NCBI RefSeq assembly: GCF_000143415.4
Contig: NW_003314297.1
Location: forward strand, 1,390,412 to 1,454,411
Length of the DNA: 64,000 nt
From: Selaginella moellendorffii
Lineage: Eukaryota > Streptophyta > Lycopodiopsida > Selaginellales > Selaginellaceae
Direction: 5' to 3'
Shown here: one piece after another, positions 52,079 through 63,994 of the stretch
Layout of the letters: every line of letters starts with the position of its first letter
Numbering within the stretch: position 1 is the first letter of the stretch
Made by a program: the position numbers and the translations under genes
The notes under the pieces: model-generated
Seen by the model: only the letters and a program-made list of their open reading frames with translations
Databases searched by the model: none
What the model was told of the DNA's origin: nothing

Positions 52079-53165
52079 CTTGGATGCTTGCTACTTTGGC
52101 TTCCACCCCAATCGAAGGCGACGAGAGAACAATCAAAGACGAGAATCCCCAGAGATTATATCTCCCACACGCACCAGTCAACCATTGGCCAAATCGGCCC
52201 AGCGAAGGACAAAAGGCGCCACACGAGAGGATCTCAAAGAGTCGCGGATTAGCCACAGCTTGCCTGTTGGAGAGCTCTGACCCTGGAAACTAGCGCGGCG
52301 AAAAACTATAGTCTATTATCGCCAAAGTCAAGAGTGTTGGGCCCCGAAGGAAAACTTTTCCAAAAGGCTCTCATCATCAAAGGGTGTCATCTCTTTTATC
52401 TTTGTTACTTTTTTTTCTTTGTTCTTTCTGTTTTATCATAGTCGCTAATGGCTGAGCTGAGCTGATGCGTCTTTCCTGCTAAGACACCCGCTTAAAGAGA
52501 TAGGTCAGCAAAACAATCAAAGGATTAGTTCCAAAGAAGAAGATATGGAAAACTAGAAAAAAAAAAGAGATCATTACTGCCCTGGGGTATCAGCTTAGCA
52601 AACAGTCACGAACACAGCGTCACCAACAACGGCACCATTTTTACGCGCACCAGCGATCCTCCTAGAGTCGTTTTTCCTTTTTTTCCGAGGCAGCAGTCAG
52701 CAGCAGCGGCAATAGCGGCAGTAGCAGCAGCAACTTTGGCACGACCCCACTCAGCACTACCAAAACCCCCCTAAAAGTGGACGAAGCACAGAAGCATTTC
52801 GTTAGCATGACTGCACACAGGCAAAGCACTCCACAGATGCAAGACAAACATACAACAACAGCCTTCCCATACCAATAAGCGAGAAACATACATCATAGTG
52901 ATGGAAAGAAAGAAAAGAGGGAGAGAGCGAGAGAGAAGAGTGAGAAAGAGAGCAAGAGAAGAAAAAAAATGCAACGTAAAGACGAACCAGCTGAGGTGCC
53001 ACCTCCACTCAGCTAGATGTCCCTCGGACAGCTTCCATGAGTACTACTAAGACTGTCCACCCCCGGATAGCTCTAACAAGGTACTCCAAAGGCGCATGCC
53101 ACCGCTCGCTTATTAGGATTCCTGCGATGGAACCGAAATTGTTGGTGATCGGTGCAAGCTTTTGA
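52079..53165. other. Intergenic / SC35 3' region
   Basis: The right part probably is the SC35 3' UTR, as it is AG- and CAG-rich without long frames. The left part is upstream of the nitrate accessory gene. I see no other gene. Confidence 0.5.
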
Positions 53166-54470
53166 TCAGAAGATGCAAACCTCAGGCTCTGAATTAGGAG
53201 AAGAATGGCGGCCATTCACGGGACTTTTCGCATCCGGCGATGGACTTGCTCTCGGAGAGACGCTGCGATGGCCCAAGTTTCGCACCGGCGATGGGCTCCT
53301 GGGAGCTGGAGAAGCGCTACGACGAGGCTGAGGCGACGGGCTCCTGCAAAACAAAAGCAAGAATTAGCAAGGGAAAAAAAGCGCTTAGTGTTCAAAGCCA
53401 CCACCTTTCAATGACTGGAGACGCTTGCCTCTCGGGTGATTTACTCCGGGATCGTCTTCGCCCCTCGCGGCCATCACGACCATCACGAGCATCGCGGCCA
53501 TCGCGGCCGCCGTCACGATTGTCTCGGGGATAGTCGTGGCCACGGCCTCTACTTCTACTGCGGCTTCGGCTGCGGCTAAAGCTCCGTCTCCGGTAATCTC
53601 TACTGTCACGCCCGCGGTATCTCTCGCGTTCGTATCTTTCGCGACTACGGCTACGCCTTCGGTCTCTATCTCTCTCTCGGTAGTCGTCATAATCCCTTCT
53701 ACAATCAACGAGAGAAGAATTAAGTCTCCATCTATCCAACGAAAAATTTTCAATGTCCGAAAGTTTCTAACCTTCCTCTCCGAGGACTCCGGCTCCTGGA
53801 CCGGCTGCGCCAGATTGGACTGGACGAAGTTATTTTTCCACGGTGGCTGCAGAAAAGAAAAGAAAGAGAGAATAAAAAAAACCACCAAGAGCATCCGAGC
53901 GTTTCACTCACATTGACTCATCGTTCCTGCCGTATTTCGCAAATTGGACAACAATATTTCTTCCATCTACATTCTTACCTGCGAAGTAACCAAGCACGAG
54001 AATTTAACAAAGAACTACAAGACAAAGTATGGAAGCATACCATCAAGCCTCTCAATTGCCTTTTGAGCTTCGTCAGCGTGCTTGTAACGAACGAAAGCAA
54101 ATCCCCTCGAGTCCCCGGTTCTGGAAAGCACGAAGGAAGAAAAGAAAAGAAAAAATCAAGGACACTGTCTGCAAGAAGGCCAACATTTGCGAGCTTTACC
54201 TCCGGTCTCTTGGGATAAAAATATCAACCACTTTTCCATATCTATCAAACAAAGGAAACAAATCGTCGGCGCTGGTCCCTGCAACACGGGCATCGAGAGG
54301 CCGTGAAACCCTAGAAATCCAATGCAGATTCTAGCGCGCGAGAGAGCGCGCGAGCGCGAGCGCTGGGAGGAGCGAAGAGGAAGAAATCACTCACGGAAGG
54401 TGATGTTGAGGACGAGGAGCGAGTACGTATCGCGGATGTCCGGCGGCCCCGATCGCCCAAAATGCGACAT
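53166..54470 (-). CDS. SC35-type SR splicing factor
   Basis: The first exon begins MSHFGRSGPPDIRDTYSLLV and LNITFR, and the following short exons encode an RRM (DDLFPLFDRYGKVVDIFIPR, RGFAFVRYKHADEAQKAIER), then NIVVQFAKYG. The C-terminal half is an RS domain with RERDRDRRRSRSRERYERER and an unusual run of RDGRDARDGRDGREGR, then RSPSPQPRRSASP and SPVRNLGHRSVSP. This is the architecture of plant SC35 (SRSF2-like), a nuclear factor in 5' splice-site choice. The gene has many short introns. The TATA-like ATATAAAAGG lies 60 bases upstream. The N-terminal GRSGPPD is characteristic of SC35 rather than the SCL group. Confidence 0.9.
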
Positions 54471-54530
54471 CGTCGCGCCCAGCGCCAAGCCCTAGCAGCC
54501 AAAGGATGAGGCTAAGCTTATCAAGGGGGG

Positions 54531-54540
54531 CCTTTTATAT
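54531..54540 (-). promoter_or_regulatory. TATA box of the SC35 gene
   Basis: Reads ATATAAAAGG on the minus strand, about 60 bases from the ATG at 54470. The start of the divergent reductase gene is at 54625, so both promoters share a 154-base gap. Confidence 0.55.
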
Positions 54541-54624
54541 GTGACCGGGCTTTGCTAAGGACACCCTGGGTCCGGGATTTATTCTCTCGCTCCCACTCGC
54601 GATCGCTCGCTAGGGCTAGCTAGA

Positions 54625-56004
54625 ATGTGCGCGCTTCTTCTCCGCTCCGGCGCTCGCCCGATCGCGCCGCTCGCCAATACGGAATCCAGGAAGCGCAGGT
54701 GCGCAAGATCCAGGTGCTCGGCGCGGCTCTCGGTGGAGATGCCTGGCAGGAATCTAGAGAGTCCTGTCCTTGCCGCGGCGCCGGTGATGGTGAGTGGCAT
54801 CTCTCTTTGTGTGGGATTCCGGGGTCAAATATCCATTTCCAGGTGAACGATTGCACAGGCAAGGTCGGGCAGGCTGTGGCGGAGGCCGCTGTGGCGGCTG
54901 GGCTGAGATTGGTGCCCCTGAGCTTGACAGGGCCGGGGAGAGGAGGCAAGAGAGTCGTGATTGGGAATGTGGAGGTGGACGTCCGGGAAGTGTCCGAGAG
55001 AGAGGATGTTGTCAAGGAGGTGATCACGGAGTATCCCAATGTCATCGTTGTCGATTACACTCTTCCTGCCGCTGTAAATGGTAAGGAAGGAATCCCTCCT
55101 CTCGGTGTTTTTCTCTCGTTCTTACTGGGTTGTCTTCTAGACAATGCGGAGTTTTACTGCAAGCACGGGCTCCCTTTTGTGATGGGAACAACGGGGGGCG
55201 ATCGCGAGAAGCTCTTGGATGTAGCAAGAAAATCGGGAATTTACTCTATCATTGCGCCACAGATGGGGAAACAGGTGGACTTGTTCTTGTTCTTTTGATC
55301 GTTTGGAGGTTTAGTTTCTCTTTTCTCAGGTCGTCGCTTTCGTAGCAGCAATGGAGATTATGGCTAAGCAATTCCCTGGAGCTTTCTCAGGATATACTCT
55401 CCAGGTACGCAAAAGTTGGGGAATGTAGTACTGACTGACTTGAACAATCAATCAGGTGACTGAGTCCCATCAATCTACCAAAGCTGATGTTTCGGGCACT
55501 GCTTTAGCAGTCATTTCCAGTCTTCGCAAGCTGGGGCTAGACTTTAAGGACGAGCAGGTTGGAAGAATTATTCGTACGAGTTTATATTGTACATTGCATT
55601 CCTTGATGATTTTCCAGGTGGAGCTCGTGAGGGATCCGAAGGAGCAAATGACGAGAATGGGAGTACCGGAACAGTATCTTAATGGCCATGCATTTCACAC
55701 CTACAAAATTATGTCACCAGATGGCACGTAAGTTATCTCTCATTACAAAAAAAAATTCTTTTGATTGATCTCTTTTGCAGTGTTTTCTTTGAATTCAAGC
55801 ACAATGTTTGTGGCCGAAGTATCTACGCTCAGGGAACAGTTGATGCCGTCTTGTTCCTATCTAAGAAGGTGCAAAGTTCTTTTTTGTCATTTTCCTTGCC
55901 TTCCTGTTAAAAGTGAGATTTTCCCCCGCTTTCAGATCCAAGAGAAGTCAGAGAAGCGGCTGTACAACATGATCGACGTCCTAGAGGGCGGAAGGATGAG
56001 ATGA
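54625..56004 (+). CDS. dapB: 4-hydroxy-tetrahydrodipicolinate reductase, plastid (lysine synthesis)
   Basis: The enzyme reduces the product of dihydrodipicolinate synthase with NAD(P)H in plastid lysine synthesis. Exon 1 (54625-54789) encodes an Arg/Ser-rich transit peptide ending AAAPVM and joins in phase to VNDCTGKVGQAVAEAAVAAG (54843-55080), the nucleotide-binding loop. Next come DYTLPAAVND, PFVMGTTGGDREKL, APQMGKQVVAFVAAMEIM and VTESHQSTKADVSGTAL, which holds the substrate-binding K-x-D-x-SGTA. The C-terminal exons read HNVCGRSIYAQGTVDAVLFL and RLYNMIDVLEGG. The motif set is that of plant DapB. At least eight exons with short introns. The stop at 56004 is three bases from the stop of the NRAMP gene on the other strand. 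Confidence 0.93.
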
Positions 56005-56007
56005 TCT

Positions 56008-58257
56008 TCACTCGGAGTCTTCCGCGAGCACATCCCCCGGGAGCTGCATTTTCAAGATGTCTGTCCGGTTCAAGACTTGCGCGGCCGCCTTTTCATCCTC
56101 CAGCACCTCGCTCTCGAGGTCCTTCGTCTCGGCCGGGTCTGGGAAGCACGCTGTGTCCGAGAGGGGCCGCAAGCTGAGATAAGCGATGAAGAGGAGATAT
56201 AGCAGCGTCAGGGAGAAGACGATCATGCCGAGAATAACACGCCCCGCCAGGAGAGTGTGGCTCGATATCAGCCACTTCACGAAAGCCGAGACGAGGAAGT
56301 AGACATTGACAGTCATCACGCAGCCACCGATGAAACCAGTGACGATCATAATCTGCCCAAGACGATGATCTTAGCAACACAAGCAAAGATATCAAACAAG
56401 AACCAGTTATACCCCGAGAGAGTTTACGTGTGCTCCCATTTTGAGCTTGCTGCCTGTGAAACGCAGGAGTGGAATTAGCACGAATGGCAGCACGAACGAT
56501 AGGATCATCTGGAAGTTGATACGAGTTAGAATGGATGGTTTCTTCTTTTCTTTGGATTTCTTACCGAGCAAACTATGATCAGTTGTCCAGCGCTCCGGGA
56601 GCCTCCGATAAGAGCGACCACCAAGCTGGGAACAATGGCAACGCTGCGAGTGAGCAAGTTTCTCATCCATGGTTTGAGCCGGAGGTTGAGGAAGCCTTGC
56701 ATCACGTACTGCCCCGCGTAAGTCCCCGTGATGGTGGAGCTCTCTCCAGATGCCAGGAGCGCCACTGCGAATATGACTTTGCTCCATTGCCCGAGAACGT
56801 TCTAAAGGGAAGGAAGAACCCGAGCTTACAAAAGAGAAAAATGGAAGCTTTGGTGACTTACGCGAAGCAAAAAGGAGGCCTGGTTGAGGTCCAAGTCGGA
56901 GCACTTGTCTCTGTCTTCTGGAGAGAGATCCGGCCTGAAGCACACCGTCGCGCTTACAGAGATGACACAGACGTTGATAAGGAAGGAGAGGAAGATGGCG
57001 AATCCACACTCCAAAAGGTAGTATCTACATCCTTCCTGTGAATCCATAGATAAAAGCTTAGCAAGAGCAAAAGAAAAAAATCTCCATCTTGCCTTGATAG
57101 CTTCCTCCGATCGATGGATTTTTCGAGTTAGTACCAGCGCGGAATGGAGGTAAAGGTTATGCCTGTCACACAAAGAAAAGAAGTTAGAGCGTTGGAAGAA
57201 GCACGATCATTGATCGAGCTTACGGCATGATCATCGCGCCGAGCAAAGAGATTGCGATTCCAGTTGCGCCATGGCCGCTCAATCTCGGTATAAACCCCTT
57301 GAGCACTTCACTAGCTTCCGGCTTGGCATAGCCCAGCTCCGCAAAGAAGCAGCCGACCATGACAAAAACAAAGAGAGCCACCACGAACTCCAGCTTCCTG
57401 ACCTGGAGTGCTCTCACAAAGTTTAGAAAACCAGAAAAAAACGGAAGAAAAACATCACGTACTCCATATTGTTGCAACGCAAGCAAAAGCAGCGTGCTCA
57501 CTCCGGTGAGAAGAACTCCGATCCAAAGCGGTATGCTGAAAAGCATGTTCAATGCGAATGCGGTGCCGATCACTGCCAAGAGTCCAGGGACAAGAGTTTT
57601 TAAGTGTTGCGATGAAAAACAATGCGCCAGACCTTCGGGAATGTCCGATGCGATGATCGTCACCTCGGCTAGAATCCATAACACGTATTTCACTAGCCGC
57701 GGGTACTCAGTCCTGCAGTGCTCCGCTAGATGCCTCCCTGATATAAAAAAAGAACTGATCGCTAAGTTTTCTCGCAATCGCAAAGTTCGCTCCTTACCAG
57801 TTACAACTCCCAAGTTGGCAGCGAGCGATTGAATGATCAATCCAGCCACGGACGCAAAGAGCACAACCCACAAGAGCTGAGAGAAGATGGCGTGAACGAA
57901 TCAAACAAAGAAAAAAGGGCACCTCATATCTGTACTGTGCTCCAGATTGGAGATCGCTTTCAACTGGAAGGAAATGATAAATAAGAAACCCGGGTTTGAG
58001 AAAAAGCAAGAGCACACGTACAATTAGCGGGATCAATGTAAGCAATGCACACCAAGAAACCGGGGCCCAAAAACGCCAGGAGCTTCCGAAAAGCTCCCTT
58101 TTGCTGTGCACGCGAGGAACGAGGAACGATGAAGTCCACGATACAAAGAGAGGGAAAAAAAACCTACCCGTGGGATTAGAACTTGATTCTTGATTCCCTC
58201 TTCGTCGGAGGCGGAGGCGGAGGAGGGGGGAGCGAGCATGTTCCGTAGCGAATCCAT
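56008..58257 (-). CDS. NRAMP-family divalent metal transporter
   Basis: NRAMP proteins move Fe2+, Mn2+ and related ions with protons across the plasma membrane or tonoplast. The first exon begins [20 protein letters not shown]. The helix 1 motif appears as IDPAN (usual DPGN), and helix 6 as the metal-binding IMPHNLYLHS across a splice junction. Further helices include [60 protein letters not shown] and [20 protein letters not shown]. The transport signature is [10 protein letters not shown]-like ([17 protein letters not shown]). The C-terminal tail is acidic. The region has about ten exons. DPAN is found in plant NRAMPs and retains the metal-binding Asp and Asn. Confidence 0.92.
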
Positions 58258-58344
58258 GGATGGGTGGAGCTAACCCCGGCATAAATTAAATAGGAAAAGT
58301 GGCGCACGCTTCACCATGGTGCACTTGCGCCAAGAGTGTGTTTT

Positions 58345-58390
58345 GTGCCATATCAGTGCCACATCAGTGCCACATAATTGTGCCACATCA
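58345..58390. repeat. Short repeat array GTGCCACATCA upstream of NRAMP
   Basis: Four units of GTGCCA(C/T)AT(C/A)A lie in tandem or near tandem about 90-130 bases upstream of the NRAMP start. They could be regulatory (an array of one site) or a simple microsatellite. Confidence 0.45.
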
Positions 58391-58516
58391 ATGAAAAAGC
58401 TAATATTTCGAAAGCAACTTTAAAAATTTTAAAAATAGATTGATTATATTATGGAAATATATTCTCCCGAATATGCTTAGATAAAAATTTGTTGCAGAAT
58501 ATAATATTTATTTAAT

Positions 58517-58569
<53 letters not shown>

Positions 58570-58978
58570 CATTTAGTTAATATGTGCATATCAATTAAAT
58601 TTTACTCCTACCAACAAATAATGTAACATTTTATAGTTGTGTTATATGTTCTTTTTTTTGCTAGTTAAAAATATTTTAAATATTTTTTAGTCAAACAATT
58701 AACTTACTTATTTATCTTTTTAATACTGAATTCTTTATGTCTAATTATCTTAGAATGTTTCTCTTATTCTTTTAATATAAAAGTTTCTGATAAAAATCAA
58801 GTCAAGTAACATATAAATGTTTTTATAAAAATAAACTTAAATATAAATAAATTTTCAATTATTTTATAATATGGTTTATATAGAATAAAGACATGTTATA
58901 TGAATCTACAAATTTGTTAGCTAAAACTATATAACTTACTGAAATTATTTATACTTCCTTTATCTTTATAAATAATTA
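58391..58978. other. AT-rich spacer with a (TA)n microsatellite
   Basis: Very AT-rich with no gene. A pure (TA) run of about 40 bases lies at 58523-58564. Confidence 0.7.
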
Positions 58979-59157
58979 TTATAAAAAATCTAAATACAAC
59001 TATAAAATGCCGTATACTAATATTAGCGTAGTGGAATTTTGGTAGCCGTCGGATTAGTTTCAATCCGGACCATTCGCTCCTGTATATAACTTGGGGTTTT
59101 TGGGCTAATTGATATGCATATTTCTGTATTCCCTTTTCCATATTCCATGCACTCACA
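58979..59157 (+). repeat. 5' LTR (left edge uncertain)
   Basis: From about 59006 to 59157 it closely matches the 3' LTR (TATACTAATATTAGC, GGTTTTTGGGCTAATTGATA, CCATGCACTCACA). The first 30 bases match only if many G-to-A and C-to-T changes are allowed. TATATAA at about 59083 is a candidate promoter. After the LTR no standard primer-binding site is evident. Confidence 0.75.
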
Positions 59158-59389
59158 TTAGAGGAGATGAGGGGCACCTTTATTGTTCTTGAAGAGTGCT
59201 TGGATTTAGGATTTTGGTTTAGATCTAGCTTTTGCATTGTTTAGATCTAGCTTTTTCCATTTCCTTTATTTTGTTCTTCCTTTTCAGGATTTTGGTTTAG
59301 ATCTAGCTTTTTGCATTGTCTAAATCTACTATTTCCTTTTAGCTTTTTGTCATTTCTTTTCTTTTGCTCTCTCTTTTTCGTTCATCTTT

Positions 59390-60330
59390 ATGGCAGATCA
59401 GCAATCTCCTCCTTGGACTCTAGAGCAGCAGTTGGTCCAATTGCTTGATGCTATGCGCTTGCAATTGAACAACCAAACTCAATTGATGACGGCATTCACG
59501 GCACGTGGTCCAACTCCTCCTGCTCTTGGTGCCAATCCTCGCGTTCGGCCGGAGTTCTTTTGTAAGAATCCTAGGGATGATGTGTACCATTGATTCGATC
59601 ACTTCACGGTGATTGCCACATATCATTCTTGGGATGATGCTCGACGTTTGCGTAAGTTTCCCAAATGTCTCCAAGGGACAGCATTGCAGTGGTACAATGG
59701 ATTGAGCGCGGCCACTCGTGGGGATTGGGGTGTTCTTCCGGACGTCTTCAAATGCACCTTCAGATATGCTGATGATTGTGATGATGCCTTCCAACAATTG
59801 CATCGTCTTCGCTAAGGGCCATCTGAGTCGGTGATGCAATTTGGCGTTTGTTTTCGAAGTTTTTTACTTCGTGCAGAGCCAAATATATCGGAGTGGATCA
59901 AGATAGGAATGTTGTGGCCAGCACTTCGTCAAGATCTTGTTGGATTTGTGCATGCACTTGCTCCTACTACCCTTGATGATGCTCTTTGCTTGGCACAACA
60001 TTATGAAACGTCGCCTCTTCCACTTCTCGTTGCACGTCCTTCAGCTCCACTTCCTATGAGTGATGGTCCTGTTCCAATGGAGGTTGATGCTGTTGCTACT
60101 CGAGTCCACGGACAAGGGTGAGGACGTGGTCGTGGCCGTAATGTTCGTTGCTGAGCGTGTGATGAAGTTGGTCATACTTATCGGCGTTGTCGGTGCTTTC
60201 TAGATTGGCAACCTCCATTTCCTGGGTGGAAACCTTGGCATCATCAACGTCCTGTTGGTGCTGCTGCAGTGGAAGGTTTGGACACCACGGTGCATCCGGG
60301 AAACGAGGAGTCGCGCGAGTAATGGAGGGA
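59390..60330 (+). pseudogene. Retrotransposon gag region
   Basis: The frame starting MADQQSPPWTLEQQLVQLLD encodes a gag-like capsid part (FPKCLQGTALQWYNGLSA, WGVLPDVFKCTFRY) and a CCHC zinc knuckle of which the spacing C-x2-C-x4-H-x4-C survives at 60147-60190. Stops interrupt it at 59591, 59813, 60119 and 60152. The frame changes before the protease, between about 60190 and 60330. Confidence 0.85.
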
Positions 60331-63300
60331 CCTTGCGCGAATAAGTTAGTGACCCCTCCATCTTTCTTTCGGGAGTATCATCAAGGGGTTCACTCGGCAC
60401 CAGTTCATCTAGTGTTTACTTTCCAAGCTCGTTTTTATAACAAGAGGTCTCCTATTATTCTCTTCATGTTGGTTGATACAAGTTCGAGTTTATCTTCTAT
60501 TGCTCGACCTGTTGCCACACGTTATTGTCTACACTTGCGTCGTGCAGCGGACCTAGTTTTCATTCTTTATGGCAACGGCCGTACACATGCATGTGCACGA
60601 GATGAGGCGGACCTGGTTGTGTGTGTGGGCGATCTCGAGCTTGAGCTGCAGTCGTTGCGGGTGGTGCCAAGTCAAGCTTTTGACCTCATTCTTGGTATGG
60701 ATTGGTTGTAGCGCAATCATGCCAAGTGTGACTTTGAGGCTTCTCCCCTTTGTCTCATACTTCCTTATGTTTCATCCATTCCTCTCACTTTCGTACCTCT
60801 TCATCCCTCTACTTTTACCTCTGCTTCCATTACTTTTGTTCCCCCACTATTTCCTCCTGTGTTTCCATCTTGTTCTGCTCTTCCCTTTTCCAATCCCTCC
60901 AACGATCTTTATGTTGAAGCTGTTGACCGGCTCATGAAGGAGTATTCTGATCTCTTTGACTTTGACCTATCATCTGGGGCCAAGATTGCCACAAGTCATC
61001 CCATTCCAACCGGGGATGCTCGTCCAATCAAGGTTTATGTTCGTCGTCGGTCACCCAAGGAGATCAAGATTTTACATGCAAACGTCAAGGAGATGTTGAA
61101 GAAGGGTGTTATTCGGAAGTCGCGGAGTCTTTGGGCATGTGAACCTCATCTTGTGACAAAACCTGATGGGAGTATTCGTTTCTACATCGACTATCGTCCG
61201 TTAAATGAAGTGACGACCCCAGATGTGTACCCTCTTCCTCACACTACTGATCTCTTGGATCGTCTGGGGCGAAGTCGTTGGTTCACCAAGCTAGATCTTG
61301 CTTCTGGGTACTGGCAAGTACCGATGGCCGAAGAAGATATTCCTAAGACTACTTTTCGTACACTATTTGGTTTGTACGAGTTCTTGGTGATGCTGTTTAG
61401 TTTGAACAATGCTCCAGCAACTTTCCAGTAGATGATGGACGAAGTTCTTTGTGATATGCTAGAGGTGACTACTGACTTCATTGATGATGTTTTGATTCAC
61501 TTGGAGGGGACATGAGAGGAGCATATTCGTGATGTGTGTAAAGTGTTGGATTGGCTACGGGATGTTGATTTAAAGTTGAAGTGGTCGAAGTGTGTGTTTA
61601 GGTCCAAGGACATAACTTATCTTGGGTACCGTATTTCTCGTGAGGGTTTGCAAGTTGATTCTGACAAACTTGTAGCCGTTTTAAAGTTCCCTACTCCAAA
61701 GTGTGTGAATGATGTGCAGCGCTTCTTAGGCAAGGTGCAGTATCTTAGTTGTTTTGTGGATCATCTTTCTGATCGCACAGCACCATTACGAGTGTTGCTG
61801 AAGTTATCAACATCATCTTTCATCTGGTCTCCGGATTGTGAGTGGGCGTTCAGGGATCTCAAAGATCTATTGACGACTCCTTCGGTTTTGGCATATCCTG
61901 ACTACACTTGACCTTTTATTTTGCACGTCAATGCTTCTGATATTGGTCTTGGAAGTGTATTAATGCAAGAAAGCCCGAGTGTGCTTGATCAGCGTCATTC
62001 CATTGCATATATAAGCTGTACATTACAACTAGCAGAGGTGAACTACTCCACGATAGAGAAGGAGTGTTTAGCGGCAGTTTGGGGTTTCAAGAAACTTCAT
62101 GCATATCTACATGGTTCTTGGACGTTACTTGAAGGTGACCATGCTACCGTTACTTCATTATTGAAGCGGAAGAACCTTGTTGGTCGTATTACTCGGTGGG
62201 CTTTGAAGCTTTAGATATATGATTTTGATGTTGTTCATCGCCCAAGGAGTTCTATGGCTGATGCTGATGCCCTTTCTCGAGCTCCTCTTCCTTCTCCACT
62301 CTCTTCTCATGTTTCTGATGAGCTTGTTGTTCCAGTATCTGTGGATTTTCTAGATGAGGATTTTGTGGCGTCGGCGGTTGCTGTACTTGACGTTCAGTGT
62401 CCTCAAGGCGCAGAGCAAGATCTACTTTCTCTTGATGAGGCTTGCAAGGCTCAAAAGATTGAGCCGTGGATTCGAAGGCTTCGAGATGCGTTTGAGAATC
62501 CTGCATCACTTGCTGATGACTTGCCTTTCCGGCATTTACATTTTCAATATCACCTTGAAGATGGCCTTCTTTATTTTGTGGGGACGGATCCTGATGATCA
62601 TTTACGGCTAGTGGTGCCTTCTGTCTTTATTCCGCGGTTTCTCCATGCCTACCATGATTCTCTTGTTCTAGGTGGGCATATAGGACATCGTCGGGTGACC
62701 GAGAAGCTGCGCAGGTCTTTCTATTGGCCGGAGATGCGACGTGATGTTATCCAGTATATGCGTAGCTGCGTTTGGTGCCAAGTTCGTAATATTCCCCCTT
62801 GTGCTGCGGAAGGACGGTTGGAGTCAATTGCAGTTTCCCGTCTGTTTGAGTTGGTGGCATTTGATCTTATGAGACCTTTCCACGGTCGACTGCTGGCAAT
62901 GAGTATGTTATTATTGCTTCTAACTACTTGACTCGTTGGGTGGAAGTTGGTGCTCTTACTAGCACCTCTGCAACTGCTGTTGGATATTTCCTACTCAATC
63001 AAGTGGTGTTCCAGCATTCTTGTCCAGAGCGGATTCTTTCAGATAATGGTCCTGCATTTATGGCTGAGGCATTTCATGTTTTGATGTCTTGGTTGGGGAT
63101 ACGCCACACTTTTACGAGTGCTTATCATCCACAATTAGATGGTCTAGTGGAACGGCTCATTCGGACGTTCAAAGGGATGATTGCGAAGTATATGAACTTT
63201 CAGCATTTGGATTGGGATGGTTATTTGCCGTCTCTTCGGTATGCCTATGTCACAGGGGTGTAGAGTTCTGTTGGTGCTTCACCATATAAACTTCTATATG

Positions 63301-63746
63301 GTCATGATCCAATATTACGAATGGAGCTGGGTTTACCTTCGCGATTGCCACGACCTCCCGATGCTAAGTCGTGGGATCAATATTTGACGAGCATTCTTCC
63401 ACTTGTCTAAGCAGAGTCTGCCGAACACTTAGGCAGTGTACAAGTGGGACAACAACGGCACTACAACTCCCATCATCGTCCACCAGCAAAGTACAAAGTG
63501 GATGATTTGGTGTTAGTCCGTTTTCCCCATCTTACGGTACGTGGTTTATCTAAAGGGCTCCTTGTGCAGTGGAAAGGACCGTATCAGATGTTGCAGCAAG
63601 TTGGACCGCAAGTTTATGAGGTTCGGCATGACGTCCAGCAGGCCGATCCTCCAGAGATTGTGCATGTGCAGTGGTTGAAACGCTTCATACAAAGGGATCA
63701 GGAGCAGTTAATACCATCTACAGATCCGCCAAATGCCTCCTCCTGA
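60331..63746 (+). pseudogene. Retrotransposon pol region (protease, RT, RNase H, integrase)
   Basis: Protease-like sequence near 60470-60715 has the motif DTSS where DTG is usual. The reverse transcriptase (60900-61510) shows KPDGSIRFYIDYRPLN and FIDD at the catalytic position; RNase H follows (about 61910-62200), then integrase with an HHCC finger (62670-62790) and the DDE-type core (62850-63230), and a C-terminal module near 63480-63700. Stops occur at 60709, 61429, 61513, 61909, 62212, 63261 and 63408, and a one-base frame change lies near 62880. Confidence 0.88.
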
Positions 63747-63803
63747 CATTCCTCCAGATCTTGGCCTGTCTACAAAAAAACCCTAACGGCCTTCCATTAT
63801 TCT

Positions 63804-63815
63804 GAGAGGAGGGGA
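63804..63815 (+). other. Polypurine tract
   Basis: GAGAGGAGGGGA directly precedes the TG that starts the 3' LTR; this is the usual plus-strand priming site of LTR elements. Confidence 0.7.
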
Positions 63816-63994
63816 TGATATGAAGGCCAAGTGTATGGCTACGATGCCATATACTAATATTAGCATAGTGGGATTTTGGTAGCCATTGGATTGGTTTCAA
63901 TCCGGACCACTCGTTCCAGTATATAAGCTAGGGTTTTTGGGCTAATTGATATGCATATTTCTGTTTTCCCTTTTCCATATTCCATGCACTCACA
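63816..63994 (+). repeat. 3' LTR, about 179 bases
   Basis: Starts TGATATGAAGG after the polypurine tract and ends CACTCACA, after which the two LTRs diverge (CCCTTA here, TTAGAG at the 5' copy). A TATATAA box sits at about 63919. The short LTR length and TG...CA ends suit a small gypsy family. Confidence 0.78.

Larger units (their letters stand above)
58979..63994 (+). mobile_element. Decayed Ty3/gypsy LTR retrotransposon
   Basis: A 5.0-kb element bounded by related terminal repeats, with gag, protease, reverse transcriptase, RNase H and integrase regions in the Ty3/gypsy order (integrase after RT/RNase H). At least eleven in-frame stops and two frame changes make it non-autonomous. The left edge is blurred, the right edge follows a polypurine tract and ends TG...CA. 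I see no target-site duplication. Confidence 0.9.
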
